Source: Citrus sinensis
Lineage: Eukaryota; Streptophyta; Magnoliopsida; Sapindales; Rutaceae
Length of the DNA: 64,000 nucleotides
Assembly: GCF_022201045.2 (NCBI RefSeq)
Contig: NC_068558.1
Location: 992,001 to 1,056,000 of the forward strand
Direction: 5' to 3'
The notes under the pieces were generated by a model. That model was not told the origin of the DNA and made no database searches. It saw only the letters and a program-made list of their open reading frames with translations. Made by a program: the position numbers and the translations under genes. Below, one piece after another: positions 24,720 through 35,145 of this stretch. Position 1 is the first letter of the stretch. Every line of letters starts with the position of its first letter.

Positions 24720-27700
24720 ATGTTCCGTTTCCTCGTCACGCTTTCGATTCTCTTATCATATTTCAACTGCTTTTCCCTCGCGAGCGTGGTGACGTGCTCG
24801 GGGATTGTACCGATGAGGTACCGAAACGACAAGATATCGATCACCGATTTCGGTGGCGTCGGTGACGGAAAGACTTTGAACACGAAAGCGTTTCGTGAGG
24901 CAATCTACCGGATTCAGCATTTGAGAAGGAGTGGCGGCACGCTTCTTTATGTTCCTCCTGGGGTGTACTTAACGGGAAGCTTTAATCTTACCAGTCACAT
25001 GACTCTTTATTTGGCTAAAGGTGCTGTTATCAAGGCCACTCAGGTAATTCACTTTCCTAAGAACTGATGTAATTAATCATTAATTTTCTTTTTTGGTTAG
25101 TTATGTATTTATTATTATTATTATTATTATTTTAACAGTAAATTCGGTTTATCAGACTTGAGTTGAAAGAGCAATTTATCTCCTGTGAAATGTGCACCGA
25201 TATTCCAAAGACCTATGATATATGTCATTGTGAGATATTGCCACGTCATCTGGATTTTGTCGGTGTAAAATTGTAGGTTTGTAGATTTACCTTAGTATTT
25301 GCTAATGGCTTACCGATAACGTCGATTCGTATTTGAAACTGTGTTGGATATTCCATGGAATCTGAGCTATTAATTGTCGCGGGTTGTACATAAAACCATA
25401 TAGGTTATGTAAAATGGACGGTCCAGAATGCAACATTGTAGAACATTGTTTATGCACAGCCTAAAATATGATTAGGAGTGGTTTATTTCTAACCGCTAAA
25501 TACAGGACCATTCATGGTCTTTGAACACGAATCTGCGAGTGCAGATTGGATGGTTATAATAGAGATTAAATATGATTGCATGGTAGATAGGCAGATCCTG
25601 CTTCTTTTGCTTTCAGTAATATAAATTGAATGATTTTGTAATGCGGGTTCTCTTTGTGTGGTCTGAGCTGTGTGATATGGTTGAAATGTCATTTGATTGG
25701 GACATTGTCTGTCTCAGCCAGAATTATCGATTATGTCAAACTTTGGGGACGAAGAGATCTCAATTAATTATGGTGGGTCCAAGTATTAAAGAGAAAAATG
25801 GTGGGTCTATGCAGCATGGTTTCATGTGCATTACATTTAAAAGAATTTAGAAAATTTCTAGTTGGACAGCCAGATATCTGGTGGATGATCTTGTCCTCTT
25901 TGGTGCTATCAGATTAAAAAAGAATATTGTTAGGTCCACTACCATGGAGAGCTGTGGATACAACCCATTGTTTTGATAAGGCCAATAGTGAAATTATTAT
26001 TCAATAAAAAAAACCCATGCCTCTTTTCAGGTTAATACATGTTATTAACAGTACTAATATATGATTAATGTTTCGAATCATTCTATAGAATATTGCTTTG
26101 AACATAGTAAATAAATACAGAAGAAACTATTATTGAATGTCAGAAACTATTATATAAAATAAAAACATGACGCCACTGCCTAATAACCATGGTATTATTT
26201 TTGGATCTCAACAGAAATGATTTTGGTATCATTTTATAAGGACCTTATAGAATATTAATCAATTTCCTTTTGTGAGTGTGATTCAAACATTACAGCTGTT
26301 AGATTCATTATCTTTACCAAGTAAAGCTACATGTTTGGACTGAGTTCCTATATTTTGTACTCTACTTTTTTTAGGCGATGTTATGAACTATAGGAGATAG
26401 GATACTGAGCCTTCTATTCTTAGGTGCATGGTGTCCAAAATAGAAATAATTGGAACTGAATGTCCAGATGAAGACTACTTCTTGTTGACCCTACGTTAAC
26501 TAACTTTATACCTATTTCTTCTTTGCTCGATACTTCAGGATACTTGGAATTGGCCTTTAATTGCCCCTTTGCCATCGTATGGAAGGGGAAGGGAGCGCCC
26601 TGGAGGAAGGTATATGAGTTTTATTCATGGTGATGGACTTCAGGACGTGGTAATCACTGGTGGGTTCAAACAAAATTGCAGTTTTTTGCTCCCAAATTAT
26701 ATCTGCAGAAACCTAAGCATCTTAAACAATTTATCCTGGGATCCACCATTAGAGTTGGGAACTAGGGTGCTGTGTGGTAGAAAAGCCTTGTTTATATTCA
26801 ACAATATGCTGTTATTACCATACGACGTCTGTCAGCTGTTCTGCATCGTATTATTGCTTTCATACGGTGTCTGAGTCATGACATTCGGTTTAATGATCTT
26901 GATCTGGATATCAAATGCCATATTTCGCTTCTTGTCTGATTTTTTAATTTCTAAGTTTGAGAAAATTTCCTTCATAGGTGAGAATGGAACAATCGATGGT
27001 CAGGGAGCCATCTGGTGGAACATGTGGAGGCAGAGAACTCTTCCTTTCACGAGACCAAATCTCATTGAATTTATGAATTCTAGGAGCATAATAATTTCCA
27101 ATGTGATTTTCCAGAATTCACCCTTTTGGAACATTCACCCTGTTTATTGCAGGTAATAGTCGAATTTATTTTTTAATTCTAACACTCACCTTCTTGATAC
27201 ATTTACATGGTGCATGGTGATCAAATTGTGTTGATGCTACTAGAATGGCCTTGACATATATTGTTCAATGGATAGGGGCTTTTGGAGGTCATTCATATAA
27301 ATGAAATGTTTGCGAAATTTTTGTCTGTTAGCTTGTGTTTTGGTAGAAGTGGCTGTATGAAAATCATAGAAGCCATTTCAGCCAGGGTTTAAAGTTGTCT
27401 AGAAGTGTGTGGTTGGTCTAGTGTATACTGATAACATGAATTGATTGTTAAAGCTGAATTTACTATTATTTTTCCAATTAAATTCACATTATGATCAGCT
27501 TTTTTTTTGTTTTGGCGCTCACCCTTATGCGATGAGATACTAGAAATTTGGTTGGCCTTTTCAGCTCCTTGTGGTTGCTGATTACTGTTAGCCCGTTACA
27601 GCTGTGTATAAATTGCAGGGTAGAGTTGATAATTCTGGTTTGATATTTTCTTTTCTGCTTTTTTTTTTTTTTCTTCCCCCCCCCCCCTCGCAGCAATGTT

Positions 27701-28710
27701 GTTATCCGTTATGTAACCATCTTGGCTCCAGCTGACTCTCCCAATACCGATGGGATTGATCCAGGTACTTGCTACAATGCAATTTTTTTACTTGGTTTCT
27801 ATCTCTGGTCTGATGCTTTTATAACATCCGCACATGTACGAACGCGTCATGTACATGAGTGAAAAAACCTTAACAATCACTTCTTGTAAAGAGTCTTGAA
27901 TGTTTGAACCGTTTCAATTTAGATTTCCTATAATTTGAACAAACTGCCAATTCACCAAAAATGTTTTGAATGGAAAGGTGAAAATTTAACATTTTCTGTA
28001 GACGATCCCCTGAGCTTGCCTGTTGCCTCAATTTAAGCAGATGATATTTAACTCTTACTATTGATGCAGATTCAAGCTCGAATGTCTGCATAGAGGACTC
28101 CTACATTTCAACAGGAGATGATCTTGTGGCGGTAAAGAGTGGGTGGGATGAGTATGGGATAGCTTATGGTCACCCTAGCTCTGGCATCACCATTAGGCGG
28201 GTAACAGGATCATCTCCATTTTCCGGAATTGCAGTTGGGAGTGAAACCTCGGGTGGAGTGGAAAATGTCTTGGCTGAACACATTAACCTTTACAATGTAG
28301 GAGTTGGTATCCACGTTAAGACAAACATTGGTAGGGGAGGATTCATAAGAAACATCACAGTCTCTGATGTATATATGGAAAACGCGCGCAAGGGGATAAA
28401 GATTGCAGGTGATGTTGGTGACCACCCTGATGACAAGTTCAATCCGAATGCTCTCCCAGTAGTCAATGGTATCACAATTAAGGATGTCTGGGGAACGAAG
28501 GTCCAACAATCGGGATTAATTCAAGGCTTGAAGAACTCTCCTTTCACTGGGATCTGTCTTTCTAACATTAACCTACAAGGTGTGGCAGGACCAACATCTC
28601 CTCCGTTAAAGTGCTCTGATGTAAGTGGATCTGCTTATCAGGTAAAACCATGGCCCTGTTCGGAACTGTCCAGCTCGCAGCAAACTGGTGCCTGTTCCAA
28701 TCACTTCTGA
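24720..28710 (+). CDS. Polygalacturonase-like protein, glycoside hydrolase family 28
   Basis: Complete five-exon gene, 443 residues: 24720-25043, 26539-26659, 26978-27152, 27694-27764, 28070-28710; all borders are GT-AG and phases close. A signal peptide (MFRFLVTLSILLSYFNCFSL) targets the wall. Next comes ITDFGGVGDGKTLNTKAFREA, the GH28 entry motif (broken here to stay short: ITDFGGVGDG, then KTLNTKAF). The right-handed beta-helix follows with ENGTIDGQGAIWW at about 150. Active-site motifs: SPNTDGIDP with Asp226, and STGDDLVAVKSG with Asp247 and Asp248. The canonical GHG and RIK motifs are replaced by SGIAVGSETSGG and GIHVKTNIG, as in the plant clade that carries KSGWDEYG. Members act on homogalacturonan or related pectin, but exact activity in this clade is less certain. 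A (ATT)n tract sits in intron 1. Confidence 0.95.
25110..25130. repeat. (ATT)n microsatellite in GH28 intron 1
   Basis: About seven ATT units lie shortly after the intron 1 donor site. It is a length-variable marker with no coding effect. Confidence 0.8.
27659..27690 (+). repeat. Long T-then-C tract at the exon 4 splice acceptor of the GH28 gene
   Basis: A run of about 14 T, then TTCTT and about 12 C, precedes TCGCAG at the intron 3 acceptor. It serves as the polypyrimidine tract of the splice site and is prone to length change. Confidence 0.8.
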
Positions 28711-29011
28711 GTTCATGTAATTTTTCATCTCAATTCAAACGAAGAATAAAGATTCATGAGTAACCCAATTAATAATATAAACACCAGCTCATCCATTTCG
28801 TAAAATATTTATGCTCAATACAAGCACATTATACATCTTTCACAGATGCATTATTTGTAGCAATATTTATATACTCGATACAAACAAATCAAAAACCCTA
28901 AAGCATATTTGAGAGAGAAAAAAAAATGAAAAGAAAAGAGAACACACGCACACAAACATCAATGAGTGGTGGTTCATCAGCAAAGATGATATTGTCTAAT
29001 TATTCTAGAAT
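28711..29011. other. Tail-to-tail intergenic space
   Basis: It holds the 3' UTR of the GH28 gene, with a poly-A signal AATAAA at 28745-28750, and the 3' UTR of the opposite gene. The two stop codons are only about 300 bp apart, so the transcripts may overlap at their 3' ends. Confidence 0.6.
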
Positions 29012-29671
29012 TTAGAAGTAACCCAAAAACTTGCGGATCTTGGTCATGAATCCAGTTTCATGTTCATACTCTTCTCCGTCTTTCTGCCACTGCGCCTCGT
29101 GGCGTCGATGGAAATGGTGGCGATGGCGATCACTTGGCCTCCTGATCTCGTCTCTCCTCGTCACGTCATCATCGCGCCAGACATGAAACCTATGCACATG
29201 AGCATCGCCGTTGGGAAACTTGGGCCACCTCGCAGGAATCTCAAGAACCTCCCCCTTGCCGTCACCTTTTGATATCAGCATGTCGTTACCGTACGTAATC
29301 TGGCGGTGGTGGAACCATGGCTTCCCGAGACGGTGGCCGTGGCACGGGCGACGGTTACGGAAGGTCAGAGACGGATGGTGGGGGAAGTGACGGTTTATCG
29401 GGTGAAAGTTAATCACGGTTAACGGCAAGAAATCTGTAGTCTCAGTTTCTGGTTTTCCGGACTCCGACCTTTCGGTTTCAGAGTCGGGTTTCTGGCTCGG
29501 AAGAAGAATCGACGCCGGCCGCGTGGCTGTGGTTTTAGAAACAGATTCTTGTTCGTCAGTTGAGACATGTTCTTTGATGATGTCATTTTCCTTCAGATCT
29601 AACGAAGCACGGGCCTGTGCGAGAGCAAGAACGAACAGGAGAAGGCCAACGGTGACGATGAGCTTAGCCAT
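29012..29671 (-). CDS. Secreted His/Arg-rich protein of unknown function
   Basis: Single-exon frame of 219 residues from the ATG at 29671. The frame is open further upstream, but MAKLIVTVGLLLFVLALAQA is a textbook signal peptide with an ARA-S cleavage site, and a TATA-like stretch lies 45-57 nt before this ATG, so I chose this start. The mature protein starts acidic and Ser/Thr-rich (to about residue 80). It then turns basic with many His and Arg residues: INRHFPHHPSLTFRNRRPCH, ITYGNDMLISKGDGKGE and a tail rich in RHRHHFHRRH. It ends MTKIRKFLGYF. The GC content is clearly higher than the surroundings. I do not recognise a characterised family. The His clusters could bind metal or acidic wall polymers, but that is speculation. 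Confidence 0.75.
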   Translation of the reverse strand: MAKLIVTVGLLLFVLALAQARASLDLKENDIIKEHVSTDEQESVSKTTATRPASILLPSQKPDSETERSESGKPETETTDFLPLTVINFHPINRHFPHHPSLTFRNRRPCHGHRLGKPWFHHRQITYGNDMLISKGDGKGEVLEIPARWPKFPNGDAHVHRFHVWRDDDVTRRDEIRRPSDRHRHHFHRRHEAQWQKDGEEYEHETGFMTKIRKFLGYF

Positions 29672-29714
29672 TTTGGTGGATTTTTGTTGAATGCGAGGAA
29701 GTGTATTGAATTTG

Positions 29715-29728
29715 ATTATATATTTAAA
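29715..29728 (-). promoter_or_regulatory. TATA-like element of the secreted His/Arg-rich gene
   Basis: On the minus strand this reads TTTAAATATATAAT, 44-57 nt upstream of the ATG at 29671. That position leaves only a short leader and supports the downstream start over the longer open frame. Confidence 0.45.
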
Positions 29729-31487
29729 AATGTGAGAAGCGCAGATTTCGGGCAGCCTGTGAACACTGCATCGTGATTCGTGGGAGGGGGATTGGTATGC
29801 GGGGCAGCTCTGACAAACACGCGTCAGGATTTTAGAACTTGCGGTTTGTTCGGGTCGCTGTCCGTGCCTATACGATAACGGGTTGACTTTGCCGGATATT
29901 TTAGTATTTACTGGCTTCATTTGTTTTTGTTTTTTTTTTCTGAGTCTGTAGATTTAACACACAACAAATGGCTTTGGCGGTTTAGTTTAGGGGCGGGCAA
30001 TCCATTCGATTTTGTGAACTAAATTGAATCGAATTATATTATGGTAATTTGATCAAATTTGGTTCCGATAATAAATGGTTCATAAGTTTCTGAATCAATT
30101 AGTTTTTGTTTACCAAATAAAAAAACCAATAGGTTTGAAGAAAAAAAATAAAATGAAAATTAAATTTTATATTTCTTAATATGAGTGATTATTAGTGTGA
30201 TAGCATACATTTTATATAATTTGTTTAATTTTTTATGCTTAGCTCACTTTGAGGGATAATATTAGTATTGTGGATGTATGTAGAAATGAATTGGTAACTT
30301 GCGTGTTGTTAAAAAATATGTTTTAAGAATTCAGAAGTGGTGAACTTTGATGACAAATGGTAATGAAATTTTGAAGTTTTTGTTATATATCATTTCGTGT
30401 TGTTGATATTTTGTTTTATTTGTTATTGTGGATTTGTAATTTGTATTAGATTTAAAAAATATGTTTAAAACTCCATAAGTTTTTTTTTCATATCTAATTT
30501 TATTCGTTAATTTATTCATTTTTACTATGTTTTATTGTCTATAAAAAAATTTTATTGTAGTAATAATATATTACAATTATGTGTTTTTTTTTCCCTTTAA
30601 TTGAATGTATACGTACTTGAACTAAACAAAACAAACTATAGTACCAAACTGTACTAAATTAATTTGGTTCGATCATAGTGTTTTAGTTGTAAGATAGAAC
30701 TGAACCAAATCGGATAATGGCGTTTAGTTGCATCTGTTTGTTCGAAGAAAGAGTGAAGAAGAAGCGCAAGAGATTGGATATCAAATCAATTAATAGTTCG
30801 ACGGACCTAGTGACAGACACGTGGAAAGATTTCAGCTCGTCACCAAAATTCCAGTACATTCTATCTTAGTGTAAATTACGCTATCCTCAGGGGTAGGTCC
30901 CCAAAAAATTAGCCTTTTCTAGAAAGCCGCCTAAACCAACGCAGGTAATTCTGCTTAATCCAACTTTGGGCTGCTTGAGTCCAGTCTCTAATGAAACGGT
31001 TGGCTATCTGGTTTATGACACATTTGTTGGGCCTCTTTCTATCAACCGAATGATCTGCGTAAAAGCCCATCAGTTGATCAGTCATGATAATCCAGCAGCT
31101 AAATAAAAAGAAGTATCCCATATTGTTGATACGGCTCCTGGATGTACGATGAGCAGAAGCAAGCAAATTAATAATTAATTTATGAATCTAACTTATTACA
31201 TTGGATTCTAAAGAATGAATTAGAGAAACTAAAACAAGCTGTCCTCCAAGCTGTTCTCATATACTTTTTGTATCTCATCGAATCCATAAGAATCCAAAAC
31301 GAAATACCACCTCCACCCTACCCTGGGTTCGATATCTCCCATGAAAATAAACGTCAAGCCAATCATAAGAATCCAAACTCTCCATCAAAATGATCACAAA
31401 ACCGACTAATTGTTCAGAATTTCACAAAAATAATTGAACATTATTCTCGAGACAAACACCACCTCCACCTCCACCTAAATAGTAAAA
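29729..31487. other. Intergenic DNA between the His/Arg-rich gene and the pseudokinase
   Basis: About 29,990-30,720 looks like a degraded repeat: both sides carry TCGATT/GAATCGAA and TTTGGTTCGATC words and the middle is AT-rich. A GC-balanced patch at 30,890-31,170 has an 85-codon open frame on the minus strand (with INQIANRFIRDWTQAAQSW) that I could not assign. A possible ABRE, GACACGTGG, lies near 30,817. Confidence 0.4.
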
Positions 31488-33182
31488 ATGCTGTCGAGAG
31501 CCTACACAAAAAGTAGAAAGAGCATTAAAGAAGGAGAACAGAGCAAATCAGGGTCAATCCAGGACTACGAGGACTGCCTGGTTGGGTTCTATGGTGATCT
31601 ACCGTTGATCTCTTGTGGGAGTGGGACTAACCGTGGGGTCCGCATGACAATGAAGGAGGTTTTGAGATCATCTGTCGGAGTCATGGGAGAGAGTCGTTTG
31701 GGGTTAACGGACAAGGTTGTGTTGTTAAAAGGTGACTTGTTTGCCGTGAAAAGGTTTCGAAAATTGAGGGTCAGGAGAAGCGAGTTTGGCAAAAGAGTTG
31801 AGAGATTGGCGCATTTTAGCACACTGTGTGAGTATCTCGTGCCTATCACTGCTTATTTGTATGCCAAGAGGATCAAGTTTGTTCTTTGTGATTATTATCC
31901 TATGGGAAGCCTCGCTGACCTACTTGCCGGTGAGTCCTACTTCCTATCCTAATTAATTTAATTGCTCATAAATTGTATCATTTTTTTTCTTTTTCTTTTT
32001 TTTTTTAAGACTACAAAATTACTTGCTCATAATGAATGATAGATACTAGCGGACTAAGATCCGGTGCTGATCTGAGCTTGTTCTGAGCATCAAATTAATG
32101 ATCAGCAATTGCCTTATGTGGATTTCAAGCAATTACTGATCATTGATTCAGTGCTCAGGACAAGTTTAGATCAGCACTGGATCTGTTTCTGATACTATCG
32201 ATACAAAGTACTCTCATTCATACAAATTAATGGGTCATGCTGAAATTTGACAATAAATTACATGTTCAGGCCAACGTTATTATTATGCAAATTGGGAGAT
32301 CGCCATCATCCATTTGTGTATTGTCTCATATATACGCAAAGCATTTATGAGTGTTTTAAAAAATTTAGTAATAATCTCAATTGATTGGATGGTATCAAGA
32401 TATATACAACACAGTGAGACTGATCTCATGTAAGAATTTCTCACTATTAAAATCATTGAGCATGTATCATCCATCATCAATGATGTTATTATCCAAAAAT
32501 CGTATTTAAAAAAAAAAAATTTACAGAATCCTAGCTAGCTAAAACATTTTTGTCAAAATTCGTGATTAGAATCCATATAATAATACTTGTCTCTTCAATT
32601 TTTTTTTTTATAAAATTAGGTGGAAGAAGGCTCGGTCACACTGCCTTGAATTGGAAACAACGGCTGAAGATATTACTTGACATCGCCCAAGCAATTTCCT
32701 TCATCCACACAGAATGTCCTCCAAATGAAAGGAACATGCAGATGAACGTTCACGGCAACATAAAACCCTCCAATGTGATGATAAATATCGACTTCTCAGC
32801 CCTTTTATCAGATTACGGCTTCACCCAATTGGCGAAGCGCATTGAAGTGTCCGATGATCAATGTCAGCGGAAGCCGCCTCCGCTGCTTGAAAATTTTTAC
32901 AGCGAAGATTTGTCTCAGAAAAGTGATATTTTTAATTTCGGATTAATAATAATTGATGTAGTAGCAGGATCAAGGTTTCCAGCAGGTTTCAGCAAGTGCT
33001 CGCTAGAAGAGATTAAAGAAGGTGCGGTCGGGCACTGTTTCGAATTTGCTGTGGAAGGAAGGGAGATGAGGCGAGCTTTGCAAGTTTTGGACATTGCATT
33101 GGCTTGTACGAATCCGTTGCCTGAGGCCAGGCCTTCGATACAACAGATTCTCTTGTCTCTTGGAAATGCATGTCATAATTAA
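31488..33182 (+). CDS. Cytoplasmic receptor-like pseudokinase (LRR-RLK III related)
   Basis: Two-exon gene, 334 residues: 31488-31929 and 32620-33182, joined in phase through LLAG-GRRLG. It has a kinase-like fold without signal peptide, leucine-rich repeats or membrane helix. The lysine of the nucleotide site is present (FAVKRFRK, Lys88), as is the hinge stretch CDYYPMGSLADLL. The catalytic HRD motif is replaced by HGN (VHGNIKPSNVMI, 192-194) and DFG by DYG (LLSDYGF, 212-214). A glycine-rich loop is not recognisable. The end (CTNPLPEARPSIQQILLSLG) matches the last lobe of plant RLKs called probable inactive receptor kinases. Loss of the catalytic Asp means phosphotransfer is unlikely; a scaffold or decoy role is inference. 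The frame is intact in both exons, which argues for constraint. Confidence 0.88.
32058..32183. repeat. Long foldback in the pseudokinase intron
   Basis: Arms 32058-32112 and 32129-32183 (55 nt each) are near-complementary with a 16-nt loop. The left arm begins GATCCGGTGCTGATCTGAGC and the reverse complement of the right begins GATCCAGTGCTGATCTAAAC. By eye about 47 of 55 positions match. Weaker pairing extends outward to about 32,037 and 32,205. It could be a snapback MITE or a young MIRNA-like gene. Confidence 0.7.
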
Positions 33183-33588
33183 TGTTTGATGATGTACTTG
33201 TACAAGTTAAATCAAAGCATATATGGGTGTTACCTACTATTTTAAACCATTCATCATAACTTGCAGGGATCCATGGAAGCTATTACTGTGTTTTGTAATG
33301 AAGTACCTAGTTCAATCATATCAATGCTAACAAAACATGTAATTAATGAAAGAAGCTGCAGCTGCAAGCATATCATGCGAAATAATGATATTTATAAAGT
33401 TTACTGATTTCTCATGGAGAAGGACAAGTATCCCATTTCCCATCCCAGGAAATGAAGATACCACAGAGCAATAGCAACCCCAAATTGCAAGACAATCTTG
33501 CAACTTCGGTATTCTCCCTAGCTAGTCCCTAACAAGCGTGAGTAAATTGGCAATTGATCAAGCGCGAAATCAAATCTCTACATGAGTT
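33183..33588. other. 3' UTR and flank of the pseudokinase
   Basis: Only 3' UTR-like sequence was seen up to the target duplication of the solo LTR. Confidence 0.5.
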
Positions 33589-35145
33589 GATATTGTTGGG
33601 GAAAAATCTGGTTTTTAAATTTTATAAAACCTTTTTAAGGACCGCTCTCATATAATATATAAGAATACGTATTCTAGAAATCATACCTTAGAAATCCAAT
33701 TTGGATTTTTTCCGTTGAAGTGATTTAGGCTCCTAGATCACGATCCGCCACCACCACTCCTGTTAGATCACGATCCGTCACCACCACGCTTGTTAGATCA
33801 CGAACTGTCTCCAATGATCTTCCAGGTTATGACTCAGGTTCGATCTGCACTTGACGTGTGGGCGCCTTTATCACTACCAAAGCAACTAGCACGAGAAAAT
33901 TTTTCTCTCAACAATGGAGAGAAAAATCTTTTTCTCTGATCTGTATAAAGTGGCTTCTCTTTTTTCTGTTGAGAAAAATAAGCCTTATATATCTCCCTTT
34001 AGTGAAAACCCTAGGCTCCAAATAATGAAAAATCAAAACCCACGTTTTTTGCATTTTCAATAGGGGACCCACCTTGTAAAATAACATAAGGCCCCTTATA
34101 CAAAAGCTAATTAAATGGAGCCTCCCACTAAATGATATATTTAGGCTTTTGACCCAAATTGCTAGTTATCTTACTTATTAGTCCAGTAGTGGTGCAATCA
34201 ATTAAATGAGCTAACCCGAGGATCATTTGGGAACATACAATAGTGGCTACAATAATTAGGCATGTAATTAAACTAGCCCAATTATTTAATTCCAAATCTA
34301 CTCCACTAAAAGATTGGAACTGACTTCCATAATTGTATGCTCGAATAATAATTCGTCCCAAGCCACATTGATTTCTTTACTGCACAATCCTTTGTACCAC
34401 ATCGTTAATTAAATTGATATCTCAACTGTCCAATCAATTTAATAACATCTTATTCCTTGATCCTTACTGGTTTTCTCTAATGATCATTTTCAACATACTA
34501 AATATGTTGACACACTCTGGCCAGAGAATTCTATGATCAAGTACCGAAAACCTATCAAGAGATGTGTTGTACAAATTCTATATTGTTAATCCATAACTCC
34601 AATACTCATAATTGCTCCCACCAAGATACTGGGTAATCTTGATCACAAGGATGTGTCGTGCCCATAGGTAACTCAAATGAAATAACAATCACAATCATGA
34701 AATCATAATTAACTCAAGATTAAGATTACAGTAAAATCAACGCCTATGAGATTTAATAAGTCTGACAGTTATTACAAAGTTAATTAAATCTCATATGTGA
34801 TCCTGTTCAATGTAGTCGTACTACATCAATAAATTCATACATGATTAAGACAAATCATTCAATGAATTTATTACAGTCTATACCTAAATAAAGTGCCCAA
34901 CTTTATTTATCAACTGCGAACTAAATTTATTTAATCATAAGATAACTTGTATTTATGTCTTCTGTGAATCCACATGGTGATCACATAAATACATATAATA
35001 TGATTAAATGGACTTTAATACAAATATTAATGCAATTAAGATATTTGAATAAAATACCTCATTTATTTTATTAATCAGAAAAAATTGTTTATTACAGTTA
35101 AATAAACACATATACTTTTAAAAAGCATATTTTCCCAACAGATAT
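33589..35145. mobile_element. Solo LTR, Copia-type
   Basis: The 1547-bp LTR, 33594-35140, begins TGTTGGGGAAAA and ends TTTTCCCAACA, the TG...CA format usual in Copia LTRs. It is flanked by identical 5-bp repeats, GATAT, at 33589-33593 and 35141-35145. No internal region is present, so it reads as the product of recombination between the two LTRs of a former element. The intact duplication suggests moderate age. Family beyond Copia-type cannot be set without a library. Confidence 0.8.
33733..33807. repeat. Three 30-bp tandem units inside the solo LTR
   Basis: Units start at 33733, 33763 and 33793. Each begins (C/T)TAGATCACGA and the first two continue TCCG(C/T)CACCACCAC. The third is shorter and diverged. 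Such repeats are common in LTR promoter regions. Confidence 0.7.

Noticed and set aside
29672-29920. 83-codon upstream extension of the secreted His/Arg-rich frame
   Set aside because: It would bury an excellent signal peptide and pass through a TATA-like element.
30909-31166. Minus-strand frame with INQIANRFIRDWTQAAQSW
   Set aside because: It looks slightly protein-like, but I could not tie it to a family or find exons; left unassigned.
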